This document shows positions 27,105 through 34,861 of a DNA stretch of 64,000 nucleotides, piece by piece. Origin of the DNA: an uncultured Oscillospiraceae bacterium (lineage in GTDB: Bacteria > Bacillota > Clostridia > Oscillospirales > Oscillospiraceae); contig CAPGBJ010000041.1 of assembly GCA_948616425.1 (NCBI GenBank), positions 70,913 to 134,912 on the forward strand, in the 5' to 3' direction. The translations under genes and the position numbers were made by a program. Under the pieces are notes generated by a model. That model worked only from the letters and a program-made list of their open reading frames with translations. It made no database searches and was not told the origin of the DNA. Every line of letters starts with the position of its first letter. The stretch's first letter is position 1.

Positions 27105-27923
27105 ATGAATATTACCTATATCATCGGTACCATAGGCGCCTTTGGAGTCATGGTTATCGGCATGATGTACGACAAGGTGGCCTTCGTCAAGCCTGAGCAG
27201 TTGGGCAACTTCATAGACCCGGCCAGTATCTTTATCGTCATCGGCTGTACCATCTTCGTTCTGATCTCCAGTTTCCCCGCCAGTGCGCTGCTGGCAATCC
27301 CGAAACACCTGGCGGTGATGATGAACACCAAGAAAAACGAGCCCATGGGCGTGATCGACCAGCTGGTGGAGCTGGCCCAGGTGGCCCGAAAAAATGGCCT
27401 GCTGGCCCTGGAGGAAAAGGGCAACCAGCAGGAAGACCCCTTCTTTAAACAGTGTATCATGTTGGTGGTGGACAACAACGATGCCGACCAGGCCAAAGAG
27501 ATTATGATGAACGACATTGAGCAGTCCTGCGCCCGGCATGAGGACGCCGCTGCCATGTACGACAAGGCCTCCGCTGTGGCTCCTGCCTTCGGCATGGTGG
27601 GAACGCTGGTAGGTCTGATTAACATGCTGGCCGCTATGGACGTTTCCAGCGGCGGCGGCGACCTGGGTCCCGCCATGGCTACCGCTCTGATCACCACCCT
27701 GTACGGCTGCGTGCTGGCCCATATGATCTTCGGCCCGATTGCCAACCAGCTGCGCAAGCGGGACGAGGAAGAAACCCTGTGTAAGTTGATTATCGTAGAG
27801 GGCATTATGTCTATCCAGGCCGGCGCCAACCCCAAGTTCCTGCGGGAAAAGCTGCTCACCTTCATGGCTCAGAAGCAGCGTGACGGCGAAGGCGGCAAGA
27901 AGGGCTCCAAGGGCGGCGAATAA
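27105..27923 (+). CDS. motA: Flagellar stator protein MotA
   Basis: MotA and MotB form the ion-driven stator in the membrane. The 272 residues contain four membrane helices, the cytoplasmic loop with the charged residues that touch FliG (around NDIEQSCARHEDAA), and the family stretch APAFGMVGTLVGLINML. ATG 27105 has GGAGAAGGAG upstream. The stator genes lie inside the flagellar operon, where fliL would be in Bacillus. Confidence 0.95.
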   Translation: MNITYIIGTIGAFGVMVIGMMYDKVAFVKPEQLGNFIDPASIFIVIGCTIFVLISSFPASALLAIPKHLAVMMNTKKNEPMGVIDQLVELAQVARKNGLLALEEKGNQQEDPFFKQCIMLVVDNNDADQAKEIMMNDIEQSCARHEDAAAMYDKASAVAPAFGMVGTLVGLINMLAAMDVSSGGGDLGPAMATALITTLYGCVLAHMIFGPIANQLRKRDEEETLCKLIIVEGIMSIQAGANPKFLREKLLTFMAQKQRDGEGGKKGSKGGE

Positions 27924-27956
27924 GCCCCCTGCCGTGAAGAACTGAGGTGAAACACC

Positions 27957-28769
27957 ATGGCAAGCATTAAAAAGAAGAGTTCTGGCGGAGGCGGCGGCGC
28001 CAACTGGATGGACACCTATGGCGACATGGTGACCCTCCTGCTGTGCTTTTTCGTTTTGCTCTATTCCATGTCTACCATTGACACACAGAAGTGGGAGTGG
28101 ATTGTTCAGCAGTTCAATAAGAACTACTCCCCAGAGGAGGTTGTACCGCCAGGGCCTGCGGTCAGCGGCAGCAGTTCCGGAGGAGATGCCCAGCCGACCA
28201 CCAGTGAGGTGGAGACCGCTATGGATGAGCTGTACAGTTTTCTGGTTCAGTATGCCCAGAGCAATCCGGATGCATCGGTCTCCGTCAGCCGAGGAGACGG
28301 CTATGTCTTTATCTCCTTTGACGACACCGTTTTCTTTGATGGAAACAGCGCTGAAATACGCCCCGAGGGCAAGACGATTTTAGATTCTATTATCCCCGCC
28401 CTGGAGAAGGCCGGCCCCTTTATCGACGAGCTGAGGGTGTTGGGACACACGGCCCAGCAGTATCCTGACCGGCCTAACCGCATCCCCAACGACCGGCGGC
28501 TGGCCTCTAACCGGGCCACAGAGGTGACCATCTATATCCAGGAGCGAATTCCCTCTGAGGTGCTGGACCCCGGGCGGCTGATTGCAGAGGGATATGGACA
28601 GTGGCGGCCTGTGTCACCCAACGACAACAATGACACCCGGGCCAAGAACCGCCGAGTGGAGTTGGTGGTCACTGGAAAGAATCTGGACGGCTTGATGTCG
28701 GACAAATTCGAGCAGTACTTCACAATGTATGAGAGTACCACCGGCCAGACGGCGGGGGGCTCTGACTGA
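27957..28769 (+). CDS. motB: Flagellar stator protein MotB
   Basis: Stator partner with the ion-carrying aspartate. The single membrane helix DMVTLLLCFFVLLYSM near residues 23-38 starts with that Asp (TYGDMVT). The OmpA-like peptidoglycan-binding domain spans residues about 125-255, with VLGHTAQQYPD and DRRLASNRATEV. ATG 27957 follows GAGGTGAAACACC. Whether it uses protons or sodium cannot be read with confidence. Confidence 0.95.
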   Translation: MASIKKKSSGGGGGANWMDTYGDMVTLLLCFFVLLYSMSTIDTQKWEWIVQQFNKNYSPEEVVPPGPAVSGSSSGGDAQPTTSEVETAMDELYSFLVQYAQSNPDASVSVSRGDGYVFISFDDTVFFDGNSAEIRPEGKTILDSIIPALEKAGPFIDELRVLGHTAQQYPDRPNRIPNDRRLASNRATEVTIYIQERIPSEVLDPGRLIAEGYGQWRPVSPNDNNDTRAKNRRVELVVTGKNLDGLMSDKFEQYFTMYESTTGQTAGGSD

Positions 28770-28817
28770 TACTTCCCCCGCGCGGGAAGACCTGGTTATC
28801 AAAATGAGGGAAGCAAT

Positions 28818-29474
28818 ATGGCTGAAGTCTTATCACAAAGTCAGATAGATGCCCTGCTGAACGCGGCCAGAAACGGGGAATTGGACGTAGACAAGCCGGC
28901 AGAGAGTGCGGAGCAGAAGTATCGTAAGTACGACTTCTACAGTCCGCGAAAGTTCACCAAGGACCGGCTGAAAATGCTGAACAGCATTTTCGAGAGCTAC
29001 GCCCGGGTGATCAACTCCCGGATCAATGCCCTGCTTCACGCCACCTGTGAGATCGAGGTGGACAGTGTGGAGGAGCAGCGATACTACGAGTTTTCCAACG
29101 CATTGACGGAGAGCGACGTGGTGGCCCTGGCCAGGATCGACTTGGAGAAACTCCAAGGGGAGGACCCCATTCTGGTCCATCTGGACACCCCTGTGGTCTT
29201 GTCCATGCTGGACCGGCTTATGGGTGGCGAAGGAGAGCCGGACCCGAACCTGCCCGGGGACTACAACATGACCGACCTGGAGCTGGAGATGTATGAGGGG
29301 CTGCTGCGCGACCTGATCTCTGTGATGGGCGGCAGCTGGGAGAACTATATTACTCTGCGCTTTGAATATACCCGCACAGAGGTAAACCCCACCCTGGTCC
29401 AGCTGGTCGGCTATGAGGAGACAGTGGTTATCGTAGGTCTGAACTTCAAGTTTGAAAACTGCACATCCGGATGA
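28818..29474 (+). CDS. fliM: FliM N-terminal and middle domains, split gene part 1
   Basis: FliM is the C-ring protein that binds CheY-P. This 218-residue part has the CheY-P-binding N-terminus VLSQSQIDALLNAARNG and the CheC-like middle domain (ILVHLDTPVVLSMLDRLMGG). It ends at TGA 29472 after FKFENCTSG, in the middle of where the family continues. The rest follows in the -1 frame at 29471 with ATGA overlap, so either a one-base deletion, an assembly error or a real two-cistron form. Confidence 0.85.
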   Translation: MAEVLSQSQIDALLNAARNGELDVDKPAESAEQKYRKYDFYSPRKFTKDRLKMLNSIFESYARVINSRINALLHATCEIEVDSVEEQRYYEFSNALTESDVVALARIDLEKLQGEDPILVHLDTPVVLSMLDRLMGGEGEPDPNLPGDYNMTDLELEMYEGLLRDLISVMGGSWENYITLRFEYTRTEVNPTLVQLVGYEETVVIVGLNFKFENCTSG

Positions 29475-29803
29475 GCCTGTGCCTGCCCGGCGAAATGCTG
29501 ACGAACATCTTCTCTGAGATAAGCAAGAGCACCAGCCGCCGCAGTACCGGTGAGGATAAATCTGAGGAGATCTTCGACAACTTGCGGGATTCTGAACTGG
29601 AGATTGTGGCGGAACTGGCGCGGACCCGTATTTTACTCAGTGATCTTTACCACCTGAATGTAGGCGACGTGGTGGATATCAAACGCCCCAAGGACTCCCC
29701 CATTTTCCTGAACATCGGCGGACGAAGGTGGTTTGATGGGCGCATGGGCACCAGCAACAAACAGGTGGCCGTGAAAATAGGCGAGACCTACTACAAAGCC
29801 TAA
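29471..29803 (+). CDS. fliM: FliM C-terminal SpoA domain, split gene part 2
   Basis: A 110-residue continuation of FliM in another frame: MSLCLPGEMLTNIFSEIS is the strand that normally follows directly after the FliM middle domain, and LRDSELEIVAELARTRILLS then GDVVDIKRP is the SpoA (FliM/FliN C-terminal) domain. The ATG overlaps the previous stop (ATGA) and has no clear ribosome site, so translation would need reinitiation. SpoA domains can also be made separately from internal starts in related secretion systems. Confidence 0.8.
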   Translation: MSLCLPGEMLTNIFSEISKSTSRRSTGEDKSEEIFDNLRDSELEIVAELARTRILLSDLYHLNVGDVVDIKRPKDSPIFLNIGGRRWFDGRMGTSNKQVAVKIGETYYKA

Positions 29804-29818
29804 AAGGAGCGAATCTGG

Positions 29819-31117
29819 ATGGAAGATATTATTTTTAGCCCGATGGTCATAGACGCCATCGGGGAGATCATGAACATCAGCCTGGGCTCCTCGGCCACTG
29901 CGGCTTCCAACATGCTGGACCACCGGGTGGATATCACTACGCCCAGGGTGGAGGTCATCAACGCGGAAGACTTCGCTCTGGGGCGGATTGAGCCGGCTGT
30001 GGGTGTGGAAATCAAGTATGTCTGCGGCCTGGAAGGCAGCAACATTATGATGCTCAAACGCAGCGATGTGAAAGCCATTGTGGATATTCTGCTGGGTACT
30101 GAAACAGCGGATGAGGATTTTGAGCTCAACGACTTGAGCATCAGCGCGGTGTGTGAGCTGATGAACCAGATGATGGGCTCGGCCTCCACGGCTCTGTCTG
30201 ACCTGCTGGGCAGAATGGTGAATATTTCTACGCCTGAATCTTTTGAGATGACGGACCTAGACCGTGTAAAGGAGGAGCACTTCCCTGTTACGAAGGGCCC
30301 TGTGGTGGTGGTCAGATTTAACCTGACGATTGAGGACGTGATTGACAGCGAGTTTATGAATGTCATGTCCGTGGAGTTGGCTAAGGAGCTGGTATCGGGA
30401 TTTGGTTTGGATTTGGACGAAACCGTTGCCTCCACAGCGGCCCCCGCACCCACCCCTGCGCCTGCTGCTCCCTCCCCAACGCCTGCTGCGCCCGCCGGCG
30501 CGACTATGAGCCAAGAGGAGATCGAGCGGATGATGGCAGGCGGAGTCCCTCCGGGCCCCGCTCCGGCAGCTTCGGCTCCCGCCCCCGCGCCAGCCCCAAC
30601 TCCGGGGGCGCCGACCCCCGCGCCAACCCCGGCTCCTTCTGCCGTTCCCACGGGAATGCCTCCGATGGGGGAGCAGCCTGGATATCCCGGTTATCCGCCC
30701 TATGGGCAGATGCCCATGGCGGGTGGCTATCCGTATCCATACCCCCCTTACCCCATGTACGCGCCCCAGCCTGCGCCTGAACCCAAGGTGATCAATGCGC
30801 AGCCCGCCAAGATGCAGCCGCTGGATGCGGAGACCAAATTGGGCCCAGAGCAGAAACAGAACCTGGATCTCATTATGACGGTCCCCCTGGAAGTGGCGGT
30901 GGAGATTGGCCGAACTCGCCGAAAGATTCAGGACATTCTGTCCTTCTCCAAGGGATCTTTGGTGGTGCTGGATAAACTGGCTGGCGATCAAGTGGACCTT
31001 CTGGTCAATGGACAGTGCGTTGCCAAGGGCGATGTAGTGGTAATTGACGACAACTTCGGTATTCGCATTACAGAGATTCTGCAAAAACCGGATATCAACG
31101 AGCTGATCCATGGCTAG
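29819..31117 (+). CDS. fliY: C-ring protein FliY (CheC-like plus FliN domain)
   Basis: FliY joins a CheC-type CheY-P phosphatase domain (residues 1-200; motifs IGEIMNISLGSSATAASN and VCELMNQMMGSASTALSD) to a C-terminal FliN/SpoA domain (VPLEVAVEIGRTRRKIQDIL to the end). Between them is a linker of about 130 residues, very rich in Ala, Pro, Gly and Tyr. Inside the linker is MSQEEIERMMAGG, which resembles the FliM N-terminal CheY-P-binding motif. Usual length is 370-430. Confidence 0.93.
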   Translation: MEDIIFSPMVIDAIGEIMNISLGSSATAASNMLDHRVDITTPRVEVINAEDFALGRIEPAVGVEIKYVCGLEGSNIMMLKRSDVKAIVDILLGTETADEDFELNDLSISAVCELMNQMMGSASTALSDLLGRMVNISTPESFEMTDLDRVKEEHFPVTKGPVVVVRFNLTIEDVIDSEFMNVMSVELAKELVSGFGLDLDETVASTAAPAPTPAPAAPSPTPAAPAGATMSQEEIERMMAGGVPPGPAPAASAPAPAPAPTPGAPTPAPTPAPSAVPTGMPPMGEQPGYPGYPPYGQMPMAGGYPYPYPPYPMYAPQPAPEPKVINAQPAKMQPLDAETKLGPEQKQNLDLIMTVPLEVAVEIGRTRRKIQDILSFSKGSLVVLDKLAGDQVDLLVNGQCVAKGDVVVIDDNFGIRITEILQKPDINELIHG

Positions 31118-31182
31118 GAACAGACCAAGTTCCAGACCTTAACATGTAAATTAAAGTAAAATTGTAAAAAAGGATGGTTACT

Positions 31183-31548
31183 ATGGCTAGAATTATGATG
31201 GTTGACGACGCTGCTTTTATGCGCAAGGTGATCAAGGACACCCTGAGCAAGGCCGGCTACACCGATCTCCACGAGGCGGAGGATGGCGCTATGGCGGTGG
31301 AAAAGTACAATGAGCTCAAGCCTGATCTGGTGTTGATGGACATTACCATGCCCAACATGGACGGGCTGGAGGCTTTAAAGGCGATCCGCGCCTCCGATCC
31401 TAACGCCAATGTGGTCATGTGCTCCGCTATGGGACAGGAGACCATGGTGATCGACGCCATTCGCTCTGGCGCCAAGGACTTTATTGTCAAGCCCTTTAAG
31501 CCTGAGCGCGTGCTGAAGACCGTTACCTCCATCGTGGGCGATCCCTGA
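31183..31548 (+). CDS. cheY: Chemotaxis response regulator CheY
   Basis: Single-domain receiver that, when phosphorylated by CheA, binds FliM/FliY and sets rotation. The 121-residue sequence has the acidic pair D8-D9, phospho-acceptor D53 in LVLMDITMPNMDG and the conserved Lys in FIVKPF. ATG 31183 follows AAAAAGGATGG; ATG 31174 would sit on the ribosome site. Its place after fliY matches Bacillus. Confidence 0.93.
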   Translation: MARIMMVDDAAFMRKVIKDTLSKAGYTDLHEAEDGAMAVEKYNELKPDLVLMDITMPNMDGLEALKAIRASDPNANVVMCSAMGQETMVIDAIRSGAKDFIVKPFKPERVLKTVTSIVGDP

Positions 31549-31922
31549 TGGAGTATTGGTCCCAGGCGCTGTCTGTCCTTGGCCTGTTGGCTGTTGTTCT
31601 GTTGGTGTTGGTGAGCGCCTATTTCTTCACTCGCTGGGCAGGCAAGAATCTCGGAGGAGGCTTGATCGGCGCCTTGGGCGGCAGCGGTCGCATGGAGGTG
31701 CTGGACCGAGCTACTTTAAGTCGGGACCAGTCCCTTTTGGTTGTCAGAGCCGGTGAGCGATATCTGCTGTTGGGCTGCACCCCCACTGGGCTGACTCTGT
31801 TGACGGAGCTGACGCGGGAGGAGGGGGAAAACTGGATCCCTCCGGTGCCTCCAAGAGATCCCATGGGAAAGCGACCCCCTGATTTCCGCGCCCTGATGCA
31901 GCGGCTGAGAGAGAAAAAGTGA
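31548..31922 (+). CDS. fliO: Flagellar export apparatus protein FliO
   Basis: FliO assists assembly of the FliP-FliQ-FliR export gate. The 124-residue protein has one N-terminal membrane helix (VLGLLAVVLLVLVSAYFFTRW) and a small cytosolic domain with RMEVLDRATLSRDQSLLVVR. Its start overlaps the cheY stop by one base (TGATG). Confidence 0.85.
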   Translation: MEYWSQALSVLGLLAVVLLVLVSAYFFTRWAGKNLGGGLIGALGGSGRMEVLDRATLSRDQSLLVVRAGERYLLLGCTPTGLTLLTELTREEGENWIPPVPPRDPMGKRPPDFRALMQRLREKK

Positions 31923-31965
31923 GAACCCAGCGGAAATGCCGGCTGATGAAATGAGGTGAGGAAGG

Positions 31966-32640
31966 ATGCCGACCGATGCGCTGATTAATGTAAACGGCGA
32001 AAGCGTGCAGGCGTTGGAGATCCTGTTTTTCACCACAGTCATGATGCTCCTCCCCTCGCTGATTATCATGATGACCTCTTTCACCCGGTATGTGGTGGTA
32101 TTCTCCTTCTTGCGTAACGCCATGGGCACTCAGCAGACCCCGCCCAATATGGTGTTGGTTGGGATGGCACTGATTCTAACCCTATTCACAATGGGGCCCA
32201 CCCTTTCCGCGATGAATGAGGAGGCGTTTGAACCCTATCAGGCGGAGGAGATCACCCAGGAGGAGTTCTTTCAACGGGTACAGGGCCCTCTGAAACGGTT
32301 TATGGTAGGGTGGACTAAGGTGGAGAGCCTGGAACTGTACTGCAACATGTCAGGTACGCCGATGCCCACCAGCGACGAGGAGAGCCTGGCTCTGCCACTG
32401 ACGGTGATCATTCCCGCCTTTGTAACCAGCGAACTGAAACAGGCGTTTATGATCGGCTTTCTGCTCTATATCCCCTTCATGCTGATTGACATGGTGGTAG
32501 CTTCCACCTTGATGTCCATGGGAATGGTCATGCTTCCACCCTCCATGATCTCTACTCCATTCAAGCTGTTGCTGTTTATTCTGCTGGATGGATGGCAGCT
32601 TCTGTTTTCCTCGCTGGCGCAGGGCTTTGGTCTCGGGTAA
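31966..32640 (+). CDS. fliP: Flagellar export gate protein FliP
   Basis: FliP forms the core of the membrane export pore. Typical stretches are SFTRYVVVFSFLRNAMGTQQ, then PPNMVLVGMALILTLF, PAFVTSELKQAFMIGFLLYIP split by one helix, and MLPPSMISTPFKLLLF. At 224 residues it is slightly shorter than most and lacks an obvious cleavable signal peptide. ATG 31966 follows GAGGTGAGGAAGG. Confidence 0.95.
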   Translation: MPTDALINVNGESVQALEILFFTTVMMLLPSLIIMMTSFTRYVVVFSFLRNAMGTQQTPPNMVLVGMALILTLFTMGPTLSAMNEEAFEPYQAEEITQEEFFQRVQGPLKRFMVGWTKVESLELYCNMSGTPMPTSDEESLALPLTVIIPAFVTSELKQAFMIGFLLYIPFMLIDMVVASTLMSMGMVMLPPSMISTPFKLLLFILLDGWQLLFSSLAQGFGLG

Positions 32641-32649
32641 GGAGGGGGC

Positions 32650-32913
32650 ATGGACACAAATTTAGTAACGCAAATACTGCGGGAGGGCATCTGGGTTGCC
32701 ATTAAATTGGGCGGACCCATGCTGGTCCTGAGTATGGTAGTGGGTGTGTTGATGGCCATCTTCCAGGCTGTTACGCAGATTCATGAGCAGACGCTGGGCT
32801 TTATTCTGAAGCTGATGGTGGTAATTCTGGTGCTTCTGCTGGGAGGCGGCTGGATGATGGAGACTCTGTTGGATTACACAAGGGGGATTTTCCAGCTGAT
32901 TGCCGGCCGTTAG
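32650..32913 (+). CDS. fliQ: Flagellar export gate protein FliQ
   Basis: An 87-residue protein with two membrane helices. MVVGVLMAIFQAVTQIHEQT followed by LGFILKLMVV is the family core. ATG 32650 follows AAGGAGGGGGC, 9 bases after fliP. Confidence 0.94.
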   Translation: MDTNLVTQILREGIWVAIKLGGPMLVLSMVVGVLMAIFQAVTQIHEQTLGFILKLMVVILVLLLGGGWMMETLLDYTRGIFQLIAGR

Positions 32914-32932
32914 GGGAGAGGAGGTCGCTGCT

Positions 32933-33697
32933 ATGGAGTGGACTGCACTCACCCTGTTTATGATGATTACGGGGCGAATGACTGGCTTTGTGGTCTTCAA
33001 CCCCCTGTTTGGGCGGCGAGGTATTCCCAATATTGTGAAAGCGGGGTTTATCCTGCTGCTGTCCATCTGTGTGTTTGCCACAAACCCCGCGCTGACAGAG
33101 GTCCCCACCACCTTGTTTGGCTTGGCATTTACCTTCCTGATGGAATTGTTCTTGGGATACACCTTGGGCCTGATCGTCAATTTCTTCTTTTACATCCCAT
33201 TGCTGGCGGGCCATGTAGTGGATATGCAGATGGGCTTGTCCATGGCCTCCACTTACGACCCCGCATCAGGGATTCAGGTGACAGCCACCTCAACGCTGTT
33301 CAATGTGCTCATGTCTCTGCTGTTCTTTGCGGCGAACGGACACCACACGCTGATTCGCATTTTTCTTACCTCTAATCTAGTGGTCCCCTTTGGTTCGGTG
33401 GCGCTGAGCAGCAACTTTTACCCGGCTGTTGTCCAAGTGTTCTTAGACTGTACTATCCTGGGCATTAAGCTGTGTATGCCAATCTTAGCGGCTGAATTGA
33501 TGGGGCAGGTAGGAATGGGCATTTTAATGAAAGTGATCCCTCAAATCAACGTTTTTGCCATTAACATTGAGTTGAAGGTGATTGTTGGCCTGGTGCTGAC
33601 TCTGGTGCTGATCGTTCCATTCAGCAGTTTTCTGTTGGATGTAGAGACCGATATGCTTCTTACGCTCCAGTATGTTTTGCCCCTCATGTCAGGCTAG
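32933..33697 (+). CDS. fliR: Flagellar export gate protein FliR
   Basis: A 254-residue protein with about six membrane segments, completing the FliPQR pore. GRMTGFVVFNPLFGRRGIPN at the start and AELMGQVGMGILMKVIPQIN near residue 185 are characteristic. ATG 32933 lies after GAGAGGAGG; the open frame from 32900 overlaps fliQ and lacks a better start. Confidence 0.93.
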   Translation: MEWTALTLFMMITGRMTGFVVFNPLFGRRGIPNIVKAGFILLLSICVFATNPALTEVPTTLFGLAFTFLMELFLGYTLGLIVNFFFYIPLLAGHVVDMQMGLSMASTYDPASGIQVTATSTLFNVLMSLLFFAANGHHTLIRIFLTSNLVVPFGSVALSSNFYPAVVQVFLDCTILGIKLCMPILAAELMGQVGMGILMKVIPQINVFAINIELKVIVGLVLTLVLIVPFSSFLLDVETDMLLTLQYVLPLMSG

Positions 33698-33739
33698 GCT
33701 GTGTACAGACCATTCGGCTGACAAAGGGGGGATGATCCC

Positions 33740-34804
33740 ATGGCCGGCGACTCTAAAACCGAAAAGGCGACACCGAAACGAAGGCGGGACGAACGAAAAA
33801 AAGGTAACGTCCTGATGAGCAAAGATGCTGTGGCGGTGGCAACCCTGATTGGAAGCCTTTTTATGATTCAGATCATGGGCGGCGTGGTTGTAAGTCAGTT
33901 TAGAAATGTGCTGAACACTTACTTTGCCTATATTGCCAGTGGAACCACGGGGATGGTCTCCAGTATGCTGGGTGAGCTGTTTAAAATTGTGGCGCTCGCC
34001 TTTGTGACTATGGCCGGCCCTTTCTTAGGTGTGACTGCCCTCTTGGCAGTGGGCGTAACCTTTTTTCAGACCAAAATGCTGGTGGCGGGGGAGTCTATCA
34101 GACCCAAGTTTAGCCGCCTCAATCCGCTTCAGGGCTTCAAACGGCTTTTTTCCCTCCGCAGCATCATTGAGGCCCTCAAAGGTATTTTAAAAATTACCAT
34201 TCTCTTATTTTTGATCTATAACTATTTCAGCAGTGTAGCGCTAAGCTTTGGAAGATTCCTGAAGATGAGTTTGTGGCAGTCCTGTTCCATTCTCTTTCAG
34301 GATATTGTCAGTCTGGTCATCCAGATTGCGGTAGCTTTTACAGTCTTAGCTTTCTTCGATTACCTATACCAGTGGTGGGACTACGAGCGTCAACTCCGGA
34401 TGTCCAAACAGGAGATCAAGGAGGAGTACAAACAGACTGAGGGTGACCCCCAGGTTAAGGGAAAAATCAAACAGATTCAGCGCCAGCGGGCCCAGCAGCG
34501 CATGATGCAGCAGGTGCCCCAGGCCGATGTGGTGATTCGTAACCCCACCCACTTCGCAGTGGCCCTGCGATATAAGCCGGACCAGGACAACGCGCCAGTG
34601 GTACTGGCAAAAGGGATGGATGAACTGGCCCTGCGTATTGTCAAAGTGGCGGAGGAGCACCAGATTGCCACAGTAGAAAATGTGCCTTTGGCACATGCCC
34701 TCTATGAGAGTACTGACTTGGATCGGGAAATTCCCCCTGAGTTGTACGGAGCTGTGGCTGAGGTGCTGGTCTATGTGCTCAAACTGGACCAGGATGTCCA
34801 ATAA
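33740..34804 (+). CDS. flhB: Flagellar export switch protein FlhB
   Basis: FlhB sets export substrate specificity by self-cleavage. The 354-residue protein starts KTEKATPKRRRDERKKGNV, has four membrane helices, and carries the autocleavage motif NPTH with Asn268, in VVIRNPTHFAVALRY. The cytoplasmic domain ends normally, with short C-terminal tail. ATG 33740 follows GGGGGGATGATCCC. Confidence 0.95.
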   Translation: MAGDSKTEKATPKRRRDERKKGNVLMSKDAVAVATLIGSLFMIQIMGGVVVSQFRNVLNTYFAYIASGTTGMVSSMLGELFKIVALAFVTMAGPFLGVTALLAVGVTFFQTKMLVAGESIRPKFSRLNPLQGFKRLFSLRSIIEALKGILKITILLFLIYNYFSSVALSFGRFLKMSLWQSCSILFQDIVSLVIQIAVAFTVLAFFDYLYQWWDYERQLRMSKQEIKEEYKQTEGDPQVKGKIKQIQRQRAQQRMMQQVPQADVVIRNPTHFAVALRYKPDQDNAPVVLAKGMDELALRIVKVAEEHQIATVENVPLAHALYESTDLDREIPPELYGAVAEVLVYVLKLDQDVQ

Positions 34805-34861
34805 ATTTGCATACGAGGCCCAAACGGGCATTTTCATATTAGTTCAGGAAAGGATGACACC

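Noticed and set aside
29440..29480. Programmed -1 frameshift in fliM
   Set aside because: No slippery heptamer before the stop; an error, mutation or reinitiation at ATGA explains it better.
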